A model generated the notes under the pieces. The model searched no databases, had not been told where the DNA came from, and was given only the letters and a program-made list of their open reading frames with translations. Shown one piece after another: positions 46,538 through 59,029 of a DNA stretch of 64,000 bases; the stretch's first letter is position 1, and the number at the start of each line of letters is the position of its first letter. The translations under genes and the position numbers were made by a program. The stretch spans positions 372,001 through 436,000 of the forward strand of contig JAZGTH010000142.1 in the NCBI GenBank assembly GCA_036877525.1, written 5' to 3'. The stretch comes from Chromobotia macracanthus. Its lineage: Eukaryota; Chordata; Actinopteri; Cypriniformes; Botiidae.

Positions 46538-48544
46538 GATATGTAAAGGTTTTACTTCATTGTGGAAAAATGCACTTTTTCCACAATTTAATGGTACAGT
46601 GATTCCAAATGATTCTGTGTTTTAACTTGTGAATGTGTTGTCCCTAGTGTTCACTTCCAGTCTAAATGACTTATATTTTTCAAAAACTGCTACAGCAAAA
46701 CAAATTTATAAGGTGACACTTACAGTTGGAGGTCTTTAGAAGGAATGTTTTGGTAATTTTGTCTGCATTTTGCAAAATAACCATGCCATTGTATAAATGT
46801 CATTTAAAAATTGATGTATACATAAAATGGTTTGAAGAGAAGCAGAAAAGAGACAAACATGTCTTTAATATTGATTAGAAAATTACCATCACGATTCTCA
46901 ACCTTAAGTAATAAAGATAACACAAACACATTTTATCTATTTTCGCCCAATGAGAATGCTATTGAAAGCGAAGTTTCTCTGCTGTTGTAATTTTACCATA
47001 ATTAAATTTTTTGGGTCAAGGCATCCAAACAGAGAAAATATATGAGCAGATTTGTAGCTATGTACTATTTTTACGCTAGCTTGCTGTTTATTTGGGCTGA
47101 GTGAGAGCGTGAGGCAACTGCGTGACAGTCGGCAAACCAGATAACAGACAATACAACTATACAAATAATTGTATCCAGAGCACTCTATTCTTTTTTGTTG
47201 ATTTCTCCAGATCGCTTTCCACTGAAATCAAATTCCAGGTCAGAGAGCTGTCCATTAAAATCTCACTAGCCAATAAGAGTACAGCACAGTTAAGCCCCGC
47301 CCACACATGAGTTTGTGCCAGAATAGACTTTAATCACAGCGGAATTCATATATTTTAAGTCAATTGCAATGTCAAAGTATTCTGGTTGCTAGTTATCCTG
47401 TTAGCGTCTAACGTATTTGCTATGAATTTTGTTTAACATTGACGTAGCCTAAATAATGAAACCTCTAAAACAGTATGTCGATTTACAGAATTTGAGCAAT
47501 AAATTGTATGTCTGCAGTAAGCCATTTCTATTCAGCTTGCGATCTACAAAAGAAATAAATGCTAACGCAAGCCTACTCATGTCATGTTATTAATCGTTAA
47601 TAATAAAGACTAACTAACTTTTAGCAGGGTAAGTTTAAAGTTAGCAGTTGCCAACAGCCTGTGATAATTTCCCTCCTTCCTTTGCAATCAGTGTCAGATA
47701 TAGTGAACAGAAATATTAATACAGGCACGTTGCTGTCGGTCAATGTTAAAGAACTACAGGTTGCTAAATGTTTGTAAAGTTTGCCCTAAGTCATACTTTA
47801 GTCCCTACTTACTGAAACAACATTCATTAAAGGTATTTTGTGCTCGCCTGTGTTCAGTATTTCGAAATACAATACTCCCGCAAATTATTTTAAAAGAAGG
47901 ACCTTCATCCCATCGTATTATTCTCACTTATGCTTTCCTCAGTTCCTGTTGTGAAATTGTGAAAACTAAGATAAGGGTGTTGTTGCAAGAAGATTCAGCC
48001 ATTCGTTTTGACTGCGTTGTAATGGTACACGAAGTAGAGATTCAGTGCTTCACTCACTGGAAAAAGGAGGTGTAATAAAGGTCTATGTTGAACGTACATT
48101 TATAGATTAAAAATAAAAACTGTGAATGCGTAAACTAAAACTAATTTCTAAAACTAAATTTGAAAGAGACCTTAACTTGCAGTTATCAGGAATATAAGGT
48201 CACAGTTAACTTTTTTAAAACGACTAACCACAATTCAGTTTGTTTTGTGTGTACTCATTATAAATTTGTAAATATAAAAATCAGTTACTGTACCACAATA
48301 ATAGACTGACTAACTAATTGATTAACTGATCCGGCATGTAAATGTCATTATGACGCCTGTTGCATTTAAAATAAGGTTTACTAAAAGAGTGTAAGATGAG
48401 GCAACAAATTAGATTTTTCTTTAAAAACTCCTTTAAAAAAATCTTTCCACGTTGTTGTGAGTTGCATTTAATTTTTTTGAGAGTTAAGGTACAATCATAA
48501 AATTAATAGCAGTCCAACTTTTAAAAGACAATTCATCAAAACAA
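46538..48544. other. Non-coding spacer
   Basis: No gene recognised. An ORF of 110 codons at 47743-48075 has no family resemblance. GGAAAAAGTGCATTTTTCCAC-type short palindrome near 46563-46584. Confidence 0.45.
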
Positions 48545-51500
48545 AGAACTAGGACATCACCCAAAAATTACTCAGGATACCCTGAGTAACTGGTGTAAGG
48601 GAAAAGAACTTGACCCGGCTCATGCCATACTGATCGCTGGGGTAGAAGAGGATGTCAGTATAGGCCAGATTGAAGATCTGATGCAAACTGTGCTATTGGT
48701 GTCATGTAAGAGTAAGAGGGAAAACCTATAGTGTTGAAGAAGGAGGTTTGCTGGTCTTATGTGAATGTAGTGAAAAAAAAAACACAGATTCTTCATCCTG
48801 AAATGAGGAATGATGATGTGACACATCATTAGGTTACTGTGTGGCACATTATAGTGGTTGATCCATCAGATGACTTTATGGGCAAGTTTTTTTGTAATTG
48901 AAGGAAAAACAGTTGCTGACCTCAATATTATGTAATTGTTTCAACATCAGCTAAAGACACTGAGAAATCCCTTATTCATGTTATGGCTGAGGTAATGAGG
49001 CTGTCAAACAAAAATATGGATGAGTCACAAATATTGTTGACTTAAACTAATTAGGAAAGTAAGATCGTAGTTGGTTTATGAATAAAGAGTTGACTGAACT
49101 GGTGATGACTACAACACATTTGGATCATTAATGATCTGTCATTGTGTGTGAGGGCTCGTACCTATTTCAGTGGTCTATTAGAGGGTTATGTATCCAGATA
49201 GCCTACTAAAACACTATGTACTGTTGAGACTATGCAACATATAGTCAGTTAGCATGATAAATGATAGGTATCATGTTAAGCAAGATATGCCGTTTCAGCT
49301 TACATGGAGATGGCACTTAAAAAGAAGATACAATTTTATAGGACAGGAGTATAAGGGATTTATACCATACAATAATACCATAAAATACCTAAACATTGCA
49401 TAATGAAAGACAATGGGAGAAAAAGAAATAGCGAAATAGTCTTTAGGACTGTAGTTAGATAATTATGCTAAAAGCAATTTACAGATCCAGGACCTGGATC
49501 TGTAGTCATCCCAGAATGAAACTAAACGGCAAGTTATCTTACCTGAAGCCACATTGCTAGGGAATGTACAGAGATTGTGCAGAAATTTGCTAGAAGCAGG
49601 GATAATTAAGTACGGGGGGCCTGTATGCTTTTCCTATAGTTAGGAAAAGGAATGGCAAAATGTATGTAGACTGCAGAACCCTCAATGGTAAGACTATACC
49701 TGATCAGTATACTATCCCTTGAATTGATGATGCTCTAGATTGTTTGACTGGCAGCTGCTAAGAGGATTTGAGAGGATGCCTCAGGGAGCCACATGCATAT
49801 GAGAAAAGCTGTTGGAGACATGAATCTGCTCCAGGCATTAGTATATCTTGATGACCTCATTGTGTTTGGAGCTATATTACAGGAGCACAAGGAAAGACTC
49901 TTCAAGGTGCTTAAACGATTTGAAGAGGTAAGGCTTTTGCTGGACAAGTGTCAGACATGCAGGAACAAGGTCAAATATGTTTGACACATAGTCTCAGCTA
50001 ATGGAGTGCCAGCTGACCCAGATAAAGTGGAAGCAGTTGCTAAGTGGTCACAGCCAACAGATCTGAAGTCCCTTCAGTCTTTTCTTCGCTTTTGTGGCTT
50101 TTAGGATATATGTGGCAAACTATGCTGCTATAGTTATGTCAGGGTCCTGGCTTCCTGCTCGGAGTTTTTTTTGATTATCTTGCCAGGATCCTGACATGCC
50201 CTGTGTTTAGTGTCAGAGCGTGCCGTTTGGATCCTGACTCCTTCTAGTCTTGGTTCTTGTTTTATGGATTCGGGATCTGAACGCATGCTCTGGGTCTTCA
50301 TCTTTTGTGGAAGCACATGGCCTCTGTTTTGTTTACATTCGCCATGTGCTCTCCGGTCTTGCGTCTTGGCCCCGCCCCTTGTTCTCTTGTCTCGTCTGCG
50401 CTAATTTCACCACCTGTTAGTTGTTTGTCTTTGTGCTATTTAATGCCCCTGTGTTTTCTGTCTTGTGTCGGTTCATCTTGTATCTTGGTACATTGGTAAT
50501 GTGTCCTCTTGCAAGTTTGCAGTCTTGTGATTTTGTTATTTTGTTATCTTGCTCTGTCGTATTTTTGTAACTTTATTATCTTGTGCTTTGTTAGCCTCCT
50601 GTTCGGTTTTATTTTGTTTCTCTTGCTCGGTTTTGTTGGGGAGTTTTTATTAGTTCTGTTTGTAAGCTTGTGTTTGGTTTTTGTTAAGCCCCTCGTGGGT
50701 TCTTGTTTTTGGTTTGTTAAAGAGTTTTTTCTGTTTAGCTGTCGCATGGGTTTGTTACTCCTTCCTGACAAATTGGGCCACTAACTGAGCTTACTAAAGG
50801 CTACCCTCCAGTCCGAAAAGGAAAGAAGCAAAAGTCTCTCTCTGACAAGACATACCATGATAAATCAGAGCCATTTGGTTCTAGATGGACTGGATTCTTG
50901 CACTGAAGTCTTCCATAGGGTAATTGATTGTTTGACTCCTGTATTAGCTCTTACCGGAAGGCCTACATAGACAAGGTCATTGGGGTAGTAAAGAAGCTTC
51001 TGAGTGCAGGTCTGTGGTCAGTTGATTTGAGTCAGCATCCTCAAGAGGTAATGTTAATGCAGTGAGAATCTAAGAATCAAGGATGGACTTATTGAACGAG
51101 AGTTGTGAAAAGAGACATTTCAGTTGGTGTTTCTTGATAATGTTGTTACAAGTGTTTAAAGTTTTACTTGATGATCTGGGCAGTTAGGAGAGAAAGCACA
51201 ATAAGCTTGATCAGAGACTATTTTCTACGAAAGCACCAATGGTAGAAAACTATAAAAAATTGTGGCAATTGTGTTGCATAGAAGAGTACTTGTACACTGG
51301 CCACCTCATAGCATGAGTGACCTGGGGGTCCTATAGAACTAGTGTGTACTGATTTTCTGACAGTTAGGATCTCTGAAGAGAAAGACCCATCACCCATCAT
51401 AAATAGACCTATGACCCGCATCAGAGATGTGCCCATTGTCATGGCGATCACTACACAAATTTCTGCATAACAAAATTAAAGTGATGTTCATAAGAAAATA

Positions 51501-51600
51501 GTAACCAAAAAAGTTCAAACTGAATTTCCCTTTAATGGGTATGTTAGGTCTCATGGGGACCATTTAAAAGGGGGATGGTGTAGCCAATGGAATTTGTTGT
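48545..51600 (+). mobile_element. Degenerate Ty3/gypsy retrotransposon with PNMA-like gag
   Basis: The gag start is visible near 48580-48695: LSNWCKGKELDPAHAILIAG then VEEDVSIGQIEDLMQTVL, the form seen in PNMA-like gag proteins of fish gypsy elements. Pol follows with reverse transcriptase pieces: VYVDCRTLNGKTIPDQYTIP (near 49660), FERMPQGA (near 49770), ALVYLDDLIVFGA (about 49835, catalytic YLDD) and PADPDKVEAVAKW (near 50010). After an LTR-like insert (50137-50770) it resumes at PLTELTKGYPPVRKGKKQK (about 50780). Integrase zinc-binding and core start remain near 51190-51360 (KLWQLC, ELVCTDFL). RNase H is largely missing. Many stops and frameshifts; not active. LTRs not clearly identified. 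Confidence 0.7.
50137..50770. mobile_element. LTR-like insertion nested in the gypsy pol
   Basis: A 634-bp non-coding, T-rich segment begins TGTCAGGGTCCTGG and ends CTTCCTGACA. Its ends are an inverted pair TGTCAGG/CCTGACA with TG...CA. It interrupts the pol reading region between ..YAAIV and PLTELTKGY.., so it inserted later. Flanks (..TAGTTA and AATTGG..) do not show an exact target duplication. A solo LTR is the most likely identity. Confidence 0.6.
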
Positions 51601-54600
51601 AAGTGTGGGCTTAAATAAAGTTAATAAAACTGTATAAAGTTAAGATTTGTTGTTGATTTTGTTGTTGAATGTTAAAATTAAGCTCATAGACAGATAACCT
51701 GTCTAAGCTGATGGTACATTTTAAAATTTCCTTTTGTCATTTAATGCTTAAGCATGATTGACATTCAAACAATGCTACAGAGATGCATCATAATAATCTC
51801 CAGAACAAATACTTTAAAAAGAATAATAAAATGTGTTGCCATATGAGAATTGTTTATAGATCTCTGGATCTCTGGACCTGGATTATCGGTCCCTGATTGG
51901 ACTGGGTCCTACTGACCAGTGCTGAGCTGGGCTCATCCCTTAGCAAGTTTTGTGTGGTAGTACAGGTTAACAGTGAAAAACCATGACCAACTTCCAATTT
52001 AATAGGTAATTGTGCATTACAACTGTCCTAGATCTATTCCTACTGTCTGACTGATATTATATACTGATATATCAGCTTGTTAAACAGAATGCTGGTAAAC
52101 CCCAGCTTTTCTCCATTACTCAAGTGTCAATGTTGTTATTTAATTAAACACTTTGGATATTTGCCATAATGTCAGCCATCTATTTGGTGCAGGTTTATGT
52201 GATAGATTTAAAACAATAATTTTTTGTAAGAGCAGCCAATGGCAAACACATACAGTTTGAACATGTATGGTGAAGGTGCCAAGGCAAATTGCTCTTTTGG
52301 GCCATTCAAAATCGTCCCATCACTACTTTTTATAGACATGAATATTACTTCTAGAGACAAGAATATCATAGGAACTTTTGACTGGGCAATCACCCAGCAT
52401 ACCCTAGAAACATCATAGCAACGACCAAATACCCAAATAAATGTTGTAGCAACCAGAATACCCTAGAACCCATATTACAATTGTAATGCCACTGATTCAA
52501 ACACTTATAAAGAAATTAATCCTGTGTCATGTCTGAAATAGCATTGTGTAATCCATTGCGGCAATTTATAGACAAAATGCTTGTTGAACATTCTCACCTT
52601 CTGTCTAAACACCTCACTAACCATCTTATCGTACCAGCTTCGTTGCACAACTGGAGTGAAGACAATTTAGGTGCTGTATGTTATTCTGTACTGAACCATG
52701 TCAATAAAAAGTTTAAAATACTATTTAAAATAGTGAATTAGTGAAAATACCATTTCACTGGCTATTTGTATGCACTATAGATATTTCTTATTATTTTACA
52801 ACGCTTAGTCACTAGCCCTTTCACACATGCAATATTTAATATTAGGTGTTTATAGAACAGAACCCTCAAACACTCGCAAACAGGTCCTGGCAATTGTTTG
52901 TTATGAGAAGTTGTAAAATTATTAATTAGTAAATTATCGCTGATGCTATGTGGAGAAACACCATGCTATGTAAAAAGGCAAAATGTAAGCTTTAGTGATA
53001 GTTCCCATTAGGATAACTCTTATACGATATCATTTATTACAAACAGACAGTCAATTACCACTTTAAAGGCACAGGACTTTACAAGAGCTGTACCTGCCTA
53101 TCTTTGCTTTTGCAGATACTGATGCCAGCATTCACTCTCATCCTCCCCACTACTACCAGGTCAGTCCCTGGTCCACATGGCTTGCGGGGGTAGGTCGACC
53201 CCCTGCCTTCATCATCAAACAGAAAAGCAGAAGCTGCATCTCTTAGATTCAAGTATATAAGGGGCATACGCTAAAGAAACTTATAATATTATCTATTTAT
53301 ATTTATACTTTTAAATTCTAAATAAATATTATTTAGATGTCTCTTCTGCCTCCTGAGTCTTTATGGCAGAACAGCACATTATATGAGCAAGGTCACCAAC
53401 ATAAATGCACAAACATAGGAAGTCTGCTTTAAGCACCCAGCCATCTGATGCAAACACATCATCGCTTCATTGAAATTGTTTAAAACACTTTCCTGTATGC
53501 TTTTACCACAAATTGCCCACGCCCTCCACACAGACCTCTTAGCTATTCGTGTAATACTTGTTTACTTATATCAATATCAATTATCATTTCTGAGTTTGGA
53601 TGCTAGCAAGACAGAGCATGGTAAGTTTCTTAGCATTTTTGCACCCAAATAGCCTTAACTTTACTGTTTAAATCCACTGTGGTTTATGGTTCAGGTTTCA
53701 GAATTATATGATAAACATGATAAATTACACCGGCACATTGGCAACCAACAAGCCGCCTGAAGCCATGAGAAAGGGAAATTTTATATGCTCCAAGATTGCT
53801 CTTTTCAAAAAGCTCAGGAGATTTGATGCAGATCTCAAGTGCGTTCATTTGAATATTTCTCTTTAAAATTGCTAGGAAGAAAAAAATAGAAACAAATGAG
53901 ACAACTCTTAAAATATACTAAAGAGCATGAAATGGTAAAATTTAATGTGTAGATTATAGCTAAAATGAATATGAATTTTAAATTTGATATTAAAGTTCAA
54001 GTTTATATTGAATCTTCAATAATACTATTGATTTTTGATCTTTGTCCCTTTTGTTCTTCCCTCATTCAAAACAATTATAGCAACAAGTTATGTTAAGACA
54101 TTAGAAAGAAGCATAAACTATGAGATGTGAAATCATGATTATATAAACTGGTTGCTCAAATGACAATACACACATACATACTTTTGACAGGGGCTGAGTA
54201 CAGAAGTGCTGATACACCAGCATCTGACTCATTGATACTCCACACTTCTCTCACTGACCAGTTTCTGATTTTCATAATTTAATTCGCAGGTCTGAAAAAC
54301 CATGGTGCAATGGTTTGTAGGACTCTAATGTCGGTGAGTGAAAACGTCTGATTGTTCTTTCATAAACATAGGATCACAGTGTTCTCATTTTAGCGTCTTC
54401 TTTATTTAAAGCCAGAGGAAAATTGTCATAGCTCAGGAGATTTGATTGAGTTCTCAGCTGTGTTTTATTTACTTTGTTATAGATGTCTGTCCTAAAACTG
54501 CAATGAAAAATACTGAAATAGAGAAATTGTTGAAATACAATACATTACCTATAAAAGTAATTTGTGTATCTATACAATTAATGTAGATTGCATATCTAAA

Positions 54601-54660
54601 ATATTCTGGTTTGGAATAAATTTGACGAGATGTGTTTGAATTAATAATGAAATCTTAATA
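51601..54660. other. Non-coding spacer
   Basis: No gene recognised. 52380-52470 carries ACCCAGCATACCCTAGAAAC, CATAGCAACGACC and GTAGCAACCAGAATACCCTAG, a small member of the TAGCAACC repeat type. The rest shows nothing I can name. Confidence 0.5.
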
Positions 54661-54805
54661 AACGCTCAGTAATGTCGCTGGGGCAAAACTGAGGCACTGA
54701 GCTGAGGAAAGTCCGGGGTTTATATACACAAGCTAACGGAGTTTAGGTGAGCAAACAGGAAGTAATCAAACCCAGGAATGGGGCATTATGGGAAATGTAG
54801 TAAAA
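54661..54805 (-). mobile_element. Partial 3' LTR of a gypsy element
   Basis: AACGCTCAGTAATGTCGCTGG, GGAAGTAATCAAACCCAGGAATGGGG and ATTATGGGAAATGTAG match the other gypsy LTR copies of this window in the same minus orientation. The LTR's inner start (TGTTAC.. on the minus strand) is missing, so the piece is truncated on its high-coordinate side. Confidence 0.65.
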
Positions 54806-54827
54806 CAGAACAATACAACAAAAGTGA

Positions 54828-56080
54828 CCATACCGGGACGTGAACTGGGGACTACGATCTGAGACAATGTTCTCAGGCAGGTGAATTTTTGCAGTAATTC
54901 CAGGATGACCGGAACTAGGGGACTCATGAACTAGGGTGATTAGATGCTTACGCAGAGCTTCGGGAACAAATTTGAGATGATTGGGGCTATCAACAGGAGG
55001 TGCAAAAGCCGCATTAACTTGGTTAATCTCGGTGATAATGTCCCACTGTACTGGGGCTAACAGGAGATTCTCGGAAGAATTCTCAGGAGAGATAGTTGTG
55101 GGGTCTTGTTGATCTGTCTGTACAAAGCATCAGCCTTAGTATTTCTGGTGCCCAGTCGGTAAGTGACCGTGAAATTAAAGCGCGTGAAAAACAGAGCCCA
55201 TCCAGCCTGTCGGGATTGAGCCGTTTCGCTGTGCGAAGGTATTCCAAATTCTTGTGGTCCATCAGGACAGTAAAGGGGTGTGTAGTGCCCTCCAACCAGT
55301 GTTGGCAATCTTCCAGAGCTAACTTCATAGCAAGGAGTTCTCTATTGCTCACATTGTAATTCTGCTCAGCTGCAGTGAGTTTACATGAAAAGAAGGCACA
55401 AGGAAACATCTTGGGGGAGTACCCTGACGTTGAGAGAGGACAGCCCCAACTCCTGTGTTTGAAGCGTCTACCTCCACTATGAATGGTTGATCGGGATCTG
55501 GATGTTGCAGAATAGGTGCTGTAGTGAAACGGGAGTTTGTTGAAGGAGGACTGGGCTTCAGGTGACCAGGGTAAAGGAGATCTCTTGACCTTGGTGAGGG
55601 CTGTCAAAGGTGCCGCAACAGAACTAAATCCTCTTATAAATCTTCGATAGAAGTTTGTGAAGCCCAAAACCGTTGTAGTTCCTTTATGGTACGCGGTCAT
55701 GACCATTCAGTTACTGCCTGTACTCTTCTCCTCATCCATAGCTACACCCTCCTTGACGATATCAATCCCAAGAGGTGCTGGCATTATAAACTCCACTTCT
55801 CCATTTAAGCAGACAAAGGACGCTTGGATGAGACTAAATGGCGCCTCCCTTACATGTTCCATATGGTCCTCAAAACGCATTAGAGATGGAGATATCAAAT
55901 AATTATCACCTGTCTGTCACAGGACTTGAACAATGCCATCTGCAAAGGATTGGAATATAGACGGACTGGGTTAGCAAGACCCCTGGAAGGCTTAAACATA
56001 CCGTAGTGTCCACTGGCTGTTGAGAACACTGTCTTCCACATTTTTCCTTTCTCAATTTGTATCAAATTGACTGCGCACAT
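54828..56080 (-). mobile_element. Gypsy pol relic (reverse transcriptase, RNase H, integrase pieces)
   Basis: Reading down on the minus strand: reverse transcriptase finger/palm remnant KTVFSTASGHYG (about 56040-56000), palm to thumb remnant with MEHVREA and KEGVAMDEEK (55870-55720), then RNase H from LGFTNFYRRFIRGFSSVAAPL through ELLAMKLALEDCQHWLEG and LMDHKNLEYLRTAKRLNPD (55670-55190). RYRLGTRNTKADAL-like and the integrase zinc region SPSSGHPGITAKIHL follow (about 55140-54890), then a jump to the core block PENIVSDRSPQFTSR (near 54850). The catalytic YIDD block and most of the integrase core are deleted. Same family as the relic at 32039-33715. Confidence 0.75.
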
Positions 56081-57035
56081 CCAACTTTAAAGTATCTTGC
56101 CTTACAGCTGTCAAGAGTGCAGAGGTGGATCAGGTGAGTATGTGACCAACCAAATTTGACACACAGTCACATTATTTAACCCTTTGTAACCTGTGCATGG
56201 TCGCCGTCCACCATTCACCCTGCTGCAACGAGAACTGGGAGGACGACAAACCCTTGCTCTCTCCTCTTTATTTATTCCTTCATTGCTTCTAGACTCTGGC
56301 TGGTTGTGACAATGGGAAAGATTTTACCTTTAGGTAATCTAGCCTGTGCTTGAACCCTATGAATTTCTCCAGGAGAGATTCTAACATTCTGATGTTTTAA
56401 CCTGCCTGGCAAATAAATTGTTTTCTTGATACATTGGAAGTTCTTAAGAATTTGTTATTACCGGTAGATTAGAAGGAGTCCAAGGTTACCGCAAAATTAG
56501 TGTCAGGATATGATTATACTGGGGACTTGTTGAAAGGAGCTAGGAGCACATCAACCAAGATCTCCAGGTTTCTGTCTATCACCTGTCTTAACAAGTTGCA
56601 TGATCGTGACTAAGACAACTGTTACTAGATCTAGGCAAGCATGGAACAGCCAGGTTTAATAATATTAGTTTACCCGGCAACCTCTGAGTAAGATTAAAAT
56701 GACAGTTTTGTGATCATGAGATCCACGTATATCTGCCGGCACGAGACTCAGTGCGACCATGGGTCCCTAATGAAAGAATAACTAAGAGTATGGGAATTTC
56801 CAAATAATCAAATCTAAATTATGATCAACAGACAATTTGGAATCATTAACTTAAAAATTCATATAAAATTGGAGTCAGATTAGATTTAACTAAGCAAATT
56901 AATTCTGTTAATTAATCAAAAATTATGTTAAAATTAAAGAACTTTTGCAGAAGCACCAAGGAAAGACAACACATGAAATATCTTCATCCACGCCATTGGA
57001 TTAAGTCATTGAGCCAGGGGGAAGGTATAATGAAC
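56081..57035. other. Unassigned sequence between pol relic and 5' LTR fragment
   Basis: This interval lies where gag and the front of pol of the minus-strand gypsy element should be, yet shows no gag or protease similarity. It contains several GATC-rich and AATTAAT runs and no recognisable ORF. It may be a replacement by another repeat. Family not identified. Confidence 0.4.
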
Positions 57036-57096
57036 ACTCAGGAGACGGCTCCCGCTGGTAGTGCGGAGGAGGTGGGGCAGGGACCTCCTCCTAACA
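57036..57096 (-). mobile_element. 5' LTR end fragment of the minus-strand gypsy element
   Basis: ACACTCAGGAGACGGCTCCC followed by GCTGGTAGTGCGGAGGAGG and GGGACCTCCTCCTAACA match the outer end of the LTR copies at 11700-11753 and 4011-4060. On the minus strand it begins TGTTAGGAGGAGG. Only about 60 bp remains. Confidence 0.6.
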
Positions 57097-58219
57097 CAGT
57101 GAGTACACTATCTTGTGTCTAGATTTAAGAATAGAACAAAAGGATCACTCCTAATATCAGGTAGCAATTGATTCAAAAAAGGTGGAGCAGCAACTTTTAA
57201 TTTAAGCTGTGACTGTGGGGATGTAGAAGAGGGACTTAGGAGCTGAATTCAAATAAATAAGAAGGTCATTGTTTCCATTAAGAAACAATTAGCAAAATTT
57301 TGAACTGAATTCTAAAGAAGACAGGAAGCTAATGAAGCAAAACTAAAATCGGAGTGACATGATCACTTTATTTATGCAATAGTTAGTCTAGTCGCTGCGT
57401 TCTGAACCACTTGCAAACATGGCACTGAGGAATGAAGACCAAGGTTTAAATAGTTACAATAATATAAATGTGATTTGAGATTACTTTTCCCAAATCTTGG
57501 GAAAGTGATGATTTTAAGTCTGGAAATGATTCTCAGCTAATAGTAGCTGTTTTTAAGCTGTTTTTTAAGTTATAGGGGTTCTGGTTTTGGAGGGAAATTT
57601 AATCATCTCAGTTTTATAATTATTGAGGTGGTGGAAATTATGATCCATGTAAGGCTGCAGAGAGTCTAGATTTTAATGGAAGGTATGCCTAAGAATCATC
57701 ATTGGGGTTGAACGACTTGGGAATATTAAAATTGAGATTAGTTGAAAGTTTCATGAAAAATCAAATTCTATTCATCATCTGTATTAAACATTTACAGCTG
57801 AAGGTGAAACTTCACTTTGACACTAATAATGGCCTTTCAAAATGTGTTCAGTTCCTTATACCGGAGAAGCTGAGCGAGATGTAAGGGAGTGTTCAATATT
57901 CATTTCTCTATTAGCATTTCTTTCTGTCTTTCTCTCGCAATGTTTGGTGAATTCCCATAACCCCCTTCCTGATGAACACTCCCACGTATGACACTACAAA
58001 TTAATCAAGACCCCCCCCCAATTCCCCCACCCCAGCCAGTAGATCACACTGAGCTTCACTCCCACAAGAACACGACTGTCTCTCCTGGAAATTAAAACTC
58101 AGGGCAAGTATGTCAATGCGTGTGTGTTTTGGGGAAAAGCTAGGGTAAGATAGGGGGACTTCATTAAGCATAAAAATGAATAAACTAAGTAACATATATA
58201 CAGAACCAGTCAAAATGAG

Positions 58220-58252
58220 ATCCGTGAGATCTCATTTTGAGATCTCACGGAT
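58220..58252. other. Perfect hairpin: 15-bp arms, 3-base loop
   Basis: ATCCGTGAGATCTCA (58220-58234), loop TTT, then TGAGATCTCACGGAT (58238-58252). A third GAGATCTCAT copy follows directly (58253-58262), so the arms also form direct repeats. Possibly a replication-slippage product. Confidence 0.75.
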
Positions 58253-59014
58253 GAGATCTCATCTGTGTCTTTTTCTCCTTTTAATCATTATAAGTAAAAA
58301 TTAAAATAATACAATGATTTTATCTGTGATTTTCTTGGGAATTATGTAGCGTCCAACAAAATGCTAACCAAATCACATTTTGCTTTAAATGTCATAGGAT
58401 CAACAGGTTTTGTGTGTGAGGGTTAAGGGTAAGGTATAATAAATATCATTATCGTAATATGAAAATTATTGTGTCTAGAGAGGTCATTAATTGTGTCAAA
58501 GGTATGCATGATCATGCATGTCTGCATGCACACTAAATAAATATCTGCTCACGTGTCATGTGTGTGTATGAGTGATTTCAGCCAGCATGTGTGTTGTTGG
58601 CAACAAGGGGGGTTTGGATCAGCTGTGTTGTTGAGTCCCTGTAGGTGTTTGTGTGGGCATGTGGAGGCTATGTGTGGGAACCCAGTGCTCCTCTCTTCTC
58701 ATACATTGTTTTTCTGCTCCTACAAACCGTTAATTCCACAAAAGATGCTCGAGCCATTGTGGATGAGACAGCTGAGGAAAGGATGGGGGGTAAAAAAGGG
58801 GCTGGGGTGGATTGGTGGGGTGGACCAGCGTGTCCCTCTCACCCGCTCTTGCATTGGTTGCCACTCAAGGCCCTCTCCAGCAGATTTGCTGTGCCTGGAT
58901 TTATTCTACTATTTAAACAAGCACACTAGAGACTCAGGCCACTGCAGGCTCATCTGAGAACTCGGATAATGTTATAATTGCAGTCCTGATGGCAGAGAGC
59001 TCACTTATGGAAAC

Positions 59015-59029
59015 CATTGTGATGCAAAT
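59015..59029 (+). promoter_or_regulatory. SOX-POU composite motif (SOX-OCT type)
   Basis: CATTGTGATGCAAAT matches the known composite CATTGTYATGCAAAT at all positions but one. It has a perfect octamer core ATGCAAAT directly next to a SOX core with canonical spacing. It lies in a unique block (58540-59110) about 18.5 kb downstream of sox9. Function is inferred from the motif. Confidence 0.5.

Noticed and set aside
47743..48075. 110-codon plus-strand ORF
   Set aside because: No recognised domain, no splice or promoter context, and AT-rich codon use like the surroundings.
50509..50784. 91-codon hydrophobic ORF (possible membrane protein)
   Set aside because: It is the translation of a T-rich LTR-like segment; hydrophobicity follows from the base composition.
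58553..58957. 134-codon plus-strand ORF
   Set aside because: No family resemblance; composition reflects a GC-richer non-coding block. A second frame is equally open.
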